This document shows positions 6,881 to 9,371 of a stretch of DNA of 9,371 nt, piece after piece. A program made the translations under genes and the position numbers. The stretch lies in NCBI GenBank assembly GCA_945788595.1, contig CALZMS010000023.1:1-9371 (forward strand), given 5' to 3'. The stretch comes from an uncultured Lachnospiraceae bacterium (GTDB lineage: Bacteria; Bacillota; Clostridia; Lachnospirales; Lachnospiraceae). The notes beneath the pieces are model-generated. The model made no database searches and was not told the DNA's origin. It saw only the letters and a program-made list of their open reading frames with translations. Every line of letters starts with the position of its first letter. The stretch's first letter is position 1.

Positions 6881-7540
6881 CTATGCCAGACTCAGATACG
6901 TTACCTTAAGGACGCCCTCTGCATGCTCCAGCCAGCGGATGCCCTCCTCCGGCACCTCCTGATCACACTCCACAACCATAACCGCTTTGCCGCCCCGGCC
7001 GTCACGGTACAGCTGCATCGTGGCGATATTGACACTCTTGTGAGACAGCATGCTGGTCACCTCAGCCACATGGCCGGGCTGATCCTGATTGTGGACGATC
7101 AGGGTGGGATAATCACCGCTGAAATTTGCCGTCAATCCATCGATCTCATTGACCAGTATCCGGCCTCCTCCCACGGAAGAAGCTACGACCTCCAGTTTTT
7201 TCCCTGATTCTCCTGTCAGATACAATTTCACGGAATTGGGATGCGCATCCGGCAGCATAATACTGCCAAAGCTGAAGGAAAGGCCCTCCTGTTTGGCTAC
7301 CTCAAAACTGACGCGGATCCTGTCATCGTCCACATCCATACCAAGCAGGCCGGCCACCAGCGCCCGGTCTGTACCATGTCCCTTTCCCGTTGCCAGAAAA
7401 GAACCATGCAGCAATATTTTTGCCTCTGTTATTTTCTCCGCCATCAGTTTTTTGGCAATACGTCCGATCCTAACCGCTCCCGCGGTATGGGAGCTTGACG
7501 GGCCGACCATGGCCGGTCCTATAATATCCAGCATATTCAT
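6881..7540 (-). CDS. sdaAB: L-serine dehydratase, iron-sulfur-dependent, beta subunit
   Basis: A 219-residue partner of SdaAA. The N-terminal serine dehydratase beta domain shows GPSSSHTAGAVRIG (13-26), HGSFLATGKGHGTDRAL (45-61) and LPDAHPNS (96-103). Residues 146-219 are an ACT domain (TLIVHNQDQPGHVAEV, then VNIATMQLYR), commonly an amino-acid-sensing or assembly module. It begins at ATG 7540 about 10 nt after AGGAGG; a second ATG two codons later is possible. The start overlaps the stop of the XRE gene as ATGA (7537-7540), a classic sign of translational coupling. The beta-then-alpha order matches the two-subunit enzymes of Firmicutes. Confidence 0.96.
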   Translation of the reverse strand: MNMLDIIGPAMVGPSSSHTAGAVRIGRIAKKLMAEKITEAKILLHGSFLATGKGHGTDRALVAGLLGMDVDDDRIRVSFEVAKQEGLSFSFGSIMLPDAHPNSVKLYLTGESGKKLEVVASSVGGGRILVNEIDGLTANFSGDYPTLIVHNQDQPGHVAEVTSMLSHKSVNIATMQLYRDGRGGKAVMVVECDQEVPEEGIRWLEHAEGVLKVTYLSLA

Positions 7541-7968
7541 TGCAAAATATCCTCCTGCTGTTCCTTATGCGACTGATAAAAACGCTTTGCCATCTCTTCC
7601 GTTAAATGGCGTCTGAATTCCGGAGCAGAAAGCCTGGCCAGGCGCTCCGGCAGCGGCATCGTCTCTTCCTGATCTGTAAAGCTTTGCCCATACAGACAGC
7701 ACAGCATTTCATCACTATACTCTGAAAGGCTGCTGTTTTTCCCCCCGGGATAGGACAGAATATCCTCCTCTCGGCATTCCAGCACCCGGCACAGCGCCTG
7801 CACTACCTCCACAGAAGCTCCGGAAAGATTTCTTGTCCCCTGCTCATACGCCTGAATAGACCGCAGACTTGTTCCTGCCAGCAGCGCCAGCTCCTTCTGC
7901 GTAAGGCCTCTTTTTTTTCTCTGCATTTTCAGCCAGTACGCCTTACCCGCTGTATCCTGTGTATGCAT
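7537..7968 (-). CDS. XRE-family helix-turn-helix transcriptional regulator
   Basis: A 143-residue protein with a Cro/CI-type HTH at about residues 13-70: RKKRGLTQKELALLAGTS with recognition helix SLRSIQAYEQG, then a supporting helix and LECREEDIL. The remaining 70 residues (SEYSDEMLCCLYGQ through EEMAKRFYQSHKEQQ) are polar and probably helical, with no domain I recognise. The ATG at 7968 directly follows the TAA of the upstream gene with no spacer; its ribosome site GGAAG lies in the last codons of that gene. The stop overlaps the sdaAB start. This position suggests it regulates the operon, perhaps by binding near the promoter at 8633-8661, which is inference. Ligand unknown. Confidence 0.9.
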   Translation of the reverse strand: MHTQDTAGKAYWLKMQRKKRGLTQKELALLAGTSLRSIQAYEQGTRNLSGASVEVVQALCRVLECREEDILSYPGGKNSSLSEYSDEMLCCLYGQSFTDQEETMPLPERLARLSAPEFRRHLTEEMAKRFYQSHKEQQEDILQ

Positions 7969-8607
7969 TTATACACTTCCTCTTTGTTTTGCCCGCTCCA
8001 GCCGGCGCTCTCTCGCCAGTCTCACGGTATTGCGCTCTTCACTGGCAAACAACGCCAGTCTGAGTTTTTTCTCTTCTGCCTTGATGCCGAGACCGTTAAG
8101 CTTTTTGACCCGCTTAATGGCCACGTTCAGCTCTTTCTGTTTTTCCTCCAGCTGTTTTAAAGTATAGCTTTTCTGCTCCTGCGCTTCCTGACATACGCCA
8201 AACTGCGCTTCCAGGATCCTGTGATGCTCAAAGGTCACAAACAAAGTATACGTCCCTGTCTTTCCCCGCCGGGGAACCAGTTTAAAGGGCCGTTTTCTCT
8301 CCTCTGTACGTACTATATCATACCCTTCTTTATCCAGAAAACGGCGAAGCTTTGTCAGTTTTCCTTCCAGATCAGCAAAACCTGTGGCCATATTTTCCGC
8401 GTCATCCAGGACCCATACCGCCTGCAGAGCATCCTGGCTGTCATCTCTTTCGATGGCATCCCGGCCTACATCCGGATTTTCCACGGTCATAGCCACCAGC
8501 CGGGCTGTTTTATCGGATATTTCCATACCGCAGCGCAGCTGCAGCATAGCAATTCTTCCTATCTCCATATTCTTCTTCATTCTATCTGTAATATCTGATT
8601 TCATCAT
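7969..8607 (-). CDS. Hypothetical protein, basic with C-terminal coiled coil
   Basis: I do not recognise a family. The protein is 212 residues and soluble, with no signal peptide or membrane segment. Residues 1-75 are mixed and acidic toward the end (IERDDSQDALQAVWVLDDAEN). Residues 78-138 look like a small alpha/beta unit (LTKLRRFLDKEGYDIV, then TYTLFVTFEHHRILEAQFGV). From residue 147 on it is highly charged and helical, probably coiled coil (LKQLEEKQKELNVAIKRVKKL), ending in an arginine-rich tail that may bind nucleic acid. The frame is open to 8661, but the ATG at 8607 follows GGGGGTGTT, and the promoter at 8633-8661 covers the extra 18 codons, so the shorter start is chosen (ATG at 8604 is an alternative). 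First gene of the serine dehydratase operon; its TAA abuts the XRE start. Confidence 0.8.
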   Translation of the reverse strand: MMKSDITDRMKKNMEIGRIAMLQLRCGMEISDKTARLVAMTVENPDVGRDAIERDDSQDALQAVWVLDDAENMATGFADLEGKLTKLRRFLDKEGYDIVRTEERKRPFKLVPRRGKTGTYTLFVTFEHHRILEAQFGVCQEAQEQKSYTLKQLEEKQKELNVAIKRVKKLNGLGIKAEEKKLRLALFASEERNTVRLARERRLERAKQRGSV

Positions 8608-8632
8608 AACACCCCCGTTCGTTGATAGCTCC

Positions 8633-8661
8633 AGAATAGCATACCCGCATTTGTTTTTCAA
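8633..8661 (-). promoter_or_regulatory. Promoter of the orf-XRE-sdaAB-sdaAA operon
   Basis: Minus strand: -35 TTGAAA (8661-8656), 17-nt spacer, -10 TATTCT (8638-8633) preceded by TGC as an extended -10. The predicted start is near 8626, about 20 nt before the ATG. GCTAT occurs twice, overlapping the -10 and the start region, which could matter for operator binding; this is weak. It is the best-looking promoter in the window after the one for pfkA. Confidence 0.65.
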
Positions 8662-8702
8662 TATTCTTTCATAATTATCACACTTTTGTGCTATTTTTAA
8701 AG

Positions 8703-8730
8703 AAAAAAGAGAATGTTTTTATGCATTCTC
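8703..8730 (-). terminator. Rho-independent terminator of the small membrane protein gene
   Basis: On the minus strand GAGAATG (8730-8724) pairs perfectly with CATTCTC (8715-8709) across an 8-nt loop, followed by TTTTTT (8708-8703) and CTTT. The stop codon TAA (8721-8719) lies in the loop and the ascending arm encodes the last residues (ENA), so terminator and coding end overlap. Confidence 0.8.
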
Positions 8731-9081
8731 CTTTTTCTGCATTTCATTTCTCTGTTTTTTGTCTTTCTGCAGCATACCGCTCACCATAAAGATCAGTACC
8801 ATGGCTGTTCCATACTGGACTGTCACCAGAAGGATAGCTGTGATAAGGCGGGATTTCGCCGTATTCATAGGCACCAGCATCAGTGACAGCACTGTCACTG
8901 CCAGAAGTACTGCTGCCACGATCAGGATCCGTGTACCCACGCTTTTCATCAGTTGTGGTGTGGGGCCGGCGCTATCCGTCTCTTTCGCAGTTTTTTTCTT
9001 TGCTTTCTGCAAAAGCATCACCCCCAGTACCATTTCGATGCAGGGGATCAGACAGCAGATCACTGTAACCACTGTATTCAT
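8719..9081 (-). CDS. Small three-helix membrane protein, function unknown
   Basis: A 120-residue protein with three predicted membrane helices at about residues 3-25, 50-70 and 78-104. A lysine-rich loop (KAKKKTAK, 27-34) and a lysine/glutamate-rich tail (KDKKQRNEMQKKENA) suggest an outside N-terminus and inside C-terminus by the positive-inside rule. No family is recognised. The frame is open up to 9207, but the ATG at 9081 sits 7 nt after AAGGAG, and a promoter at 9128-9156 and an RNA hairpin fall inside the longer version. The ATG at 9087 is too close to the ribosome site. It appears monocistronic, with its own promoter and terminator. Confidence 0.75.
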   Translation of the reverse strand: MNTVVTVICCLIPCIEMVLGVMLLQKAKKKTAKETDSAGPTPQLMKSVGTRILIVAAVLLAVTVLSLMLVPMNTAKSRLITAILLVTVQYGTAMVLIFMVSGMLQKDKKQRNEMQKKENA

Positions 9082-9127
9082 GATCATTCTCCTTAATAAA
9101 TATTGAAGCATCACCTTTTCCTGTATC

Positions 9128-9156
9128 AGTATGACTCGACTTTTTTCATCCGTCAA
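9128..9156 (-). promoter_or_regulatory. Promoter of the small membrane protein gene
   Basis: Minus strand: -35 TTGACG (9156-9151), 17-nt spacer, -10 CATACT (9133-9128). Transcription would start near 9121, leaving a 40-nt leader to the ATG at 9081. It lies about 25 nt beyond the hairpin at 9180-9222. Confidence 0.55.
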
Positions 9157-9179
9157 GTCTTGCCCTGATTTTCTTTTGC

Positions 9180-9318
9180 ACATGACAAAAGCCTGTGATT
9201 TATACACAGGCCCTTGTCACATTACTTGAAAGGAAAGAGAGAGAAATTTTGTGGCCTGGAGCCACTATATGTAAAAGAATTAACTGTCTTTTATGTCCGA
9301 AGGTTTGTTTTCCCTTCG
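9180..9318 (-). ncRNA. Candidate small regulatory RNA (or structured leader)
   Basis: This is most of the gene-free right end (9082-9371). Three hairpins follow a TATAAT box on the minus strand. First, CGAAGG (9318-9313) pairs with CCTTCG (9303-9298) across a 9-nt loop. Second, GTGGC (9265-9261) pairs with GCCAC (9255-9251). Third, an 18-bp stem at 9222-9205 and 9197-9180 has a 7-nt loop. Four pairs of the third stem are G-U in the minus-strand RNA and would be A-C mismatches in the plus-strand RNA, which argues for minus-strand transcription. Between hairpins two and three is an unpaired pyrimidine tract (TTTCTCTCTCTTTCC). No known RNA family is recognised. The U-run after the last stem is weak (the TTTT lies within the stem), so the 3' end is uncertain. 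Confidence 0.4.
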
Positions 9319-9321
9319 ATG

Positions 9322-9327
9322 ATTATA
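9322..9327 (-). promoter_or_regulatory. -10 box (TATAAT) upstream of the candidate small RNA
   Basis: A perfect TATAAT on the minus strand. The position expected for a -35 (9345-9350) reads AAGGAC, a poor match. It lies inside an inverted repeat, GAATTTG (9337-9343) against CAAATTC (9359-9365), which could be an activator or repressor site. With a start near 9315-9317 the first hairpin would open the transcript, minus its outermost pairs. Confidence 0.4.
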
Positions 9328-9371
9328 CTATAAAACGAATTTGTGTCCTTCATTTGTCCAAATTCTAATCA

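Noticed and set aside
7537..8607. Toxin-antitoxin pair (unknown protein plus XRE)
   Set aside because: The XRE gene is second and coupled to metabolic genes, and the partner is large with no toxin motif. Not excluded, but unsupported.
9082..9207. 42-residue N-terminal extension of the small membrane protein
   Set aside because: It would run through a promoter and start in the loop of an RNA hairpin; the ATG at 9081 has a well-spaced AAGGAG.

Overview
The window looks like chromosomal DNA of a Gram-positive anaerobic Clostridia, most likely a Lachnospiraceae member (Blautia/Dorea/Roseburia type). The evidence is a bacillus/clostridial-type ATP-dependent PfkA, the two-subunit iron-sulfur L-serine dehydratase (SdaAB/SdaAA), strong AGGAGG ribosome sites, and a DUF5685 - J-domain protein pair that I associate from memory with this family. 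The genus is inference only. All supported genes lie on the minus strand, so transcription runs from right to left. I see no phage, IS, CRISPR, tRNA or rRNA gene.

Reading in the direction of transcription: (a) 9371-9082 is a gene-free stretch of about 290 nt. It holds a TATAAT box, three RNA-type hairpins (one an 18-bp stem whose G-U pairs fit only the minus strand), and a TTGACG/CATACT promoter. I read it as a candidate small RNA followed by the promoter of the next gene. (b) 9081-8719 encodes a small three-helix membrane protein, closed by a terminator that begins inside its last codons. (c) 8607-6006 is a tightly packed four-gene unit with a good promoter: an unknown basic protein, an XRE-type regulator, sdaAB and sdaAA. 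Its junctions are stop-next-to-start, ATGA overlap, and stop-overlapping-SD. It should convert L-serine to pyruvate and ammonia. (d) 5929-4816 is pfkA with its own promoter (glycolysis, fructose 6-phosphate to fructose 1,6-bisphosphate). (e) 4795-4653 is a long imperfect palindrome ending in a T-tract, which can act as the pfkA terminator and looks like a dispersed palindromic repeat. (f) 4631-1 is a second operon: an extended -10 promoter, then recQ, a DUF5685 protein, a J-domain protein with a cysteine-rich tail, a multi-pass membrane protein (ECF-S/DUF2232-like) and a PF06541-type membrane protein cut by the window edge.

Serine dehydratase and PfkA both feed pyruvate metabolism. The recQ operon joins DNA repair to an apparently unrelated cassette of four genes. 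The most unusual content is that cassette: a bacterial J-protein ending in a cysteine string, next to a DUF5685 protein with CxxC/CxxH and aspartate-rich helices, and two membrane proteins. The second most unusual item is the candidate small RNA at the right end.
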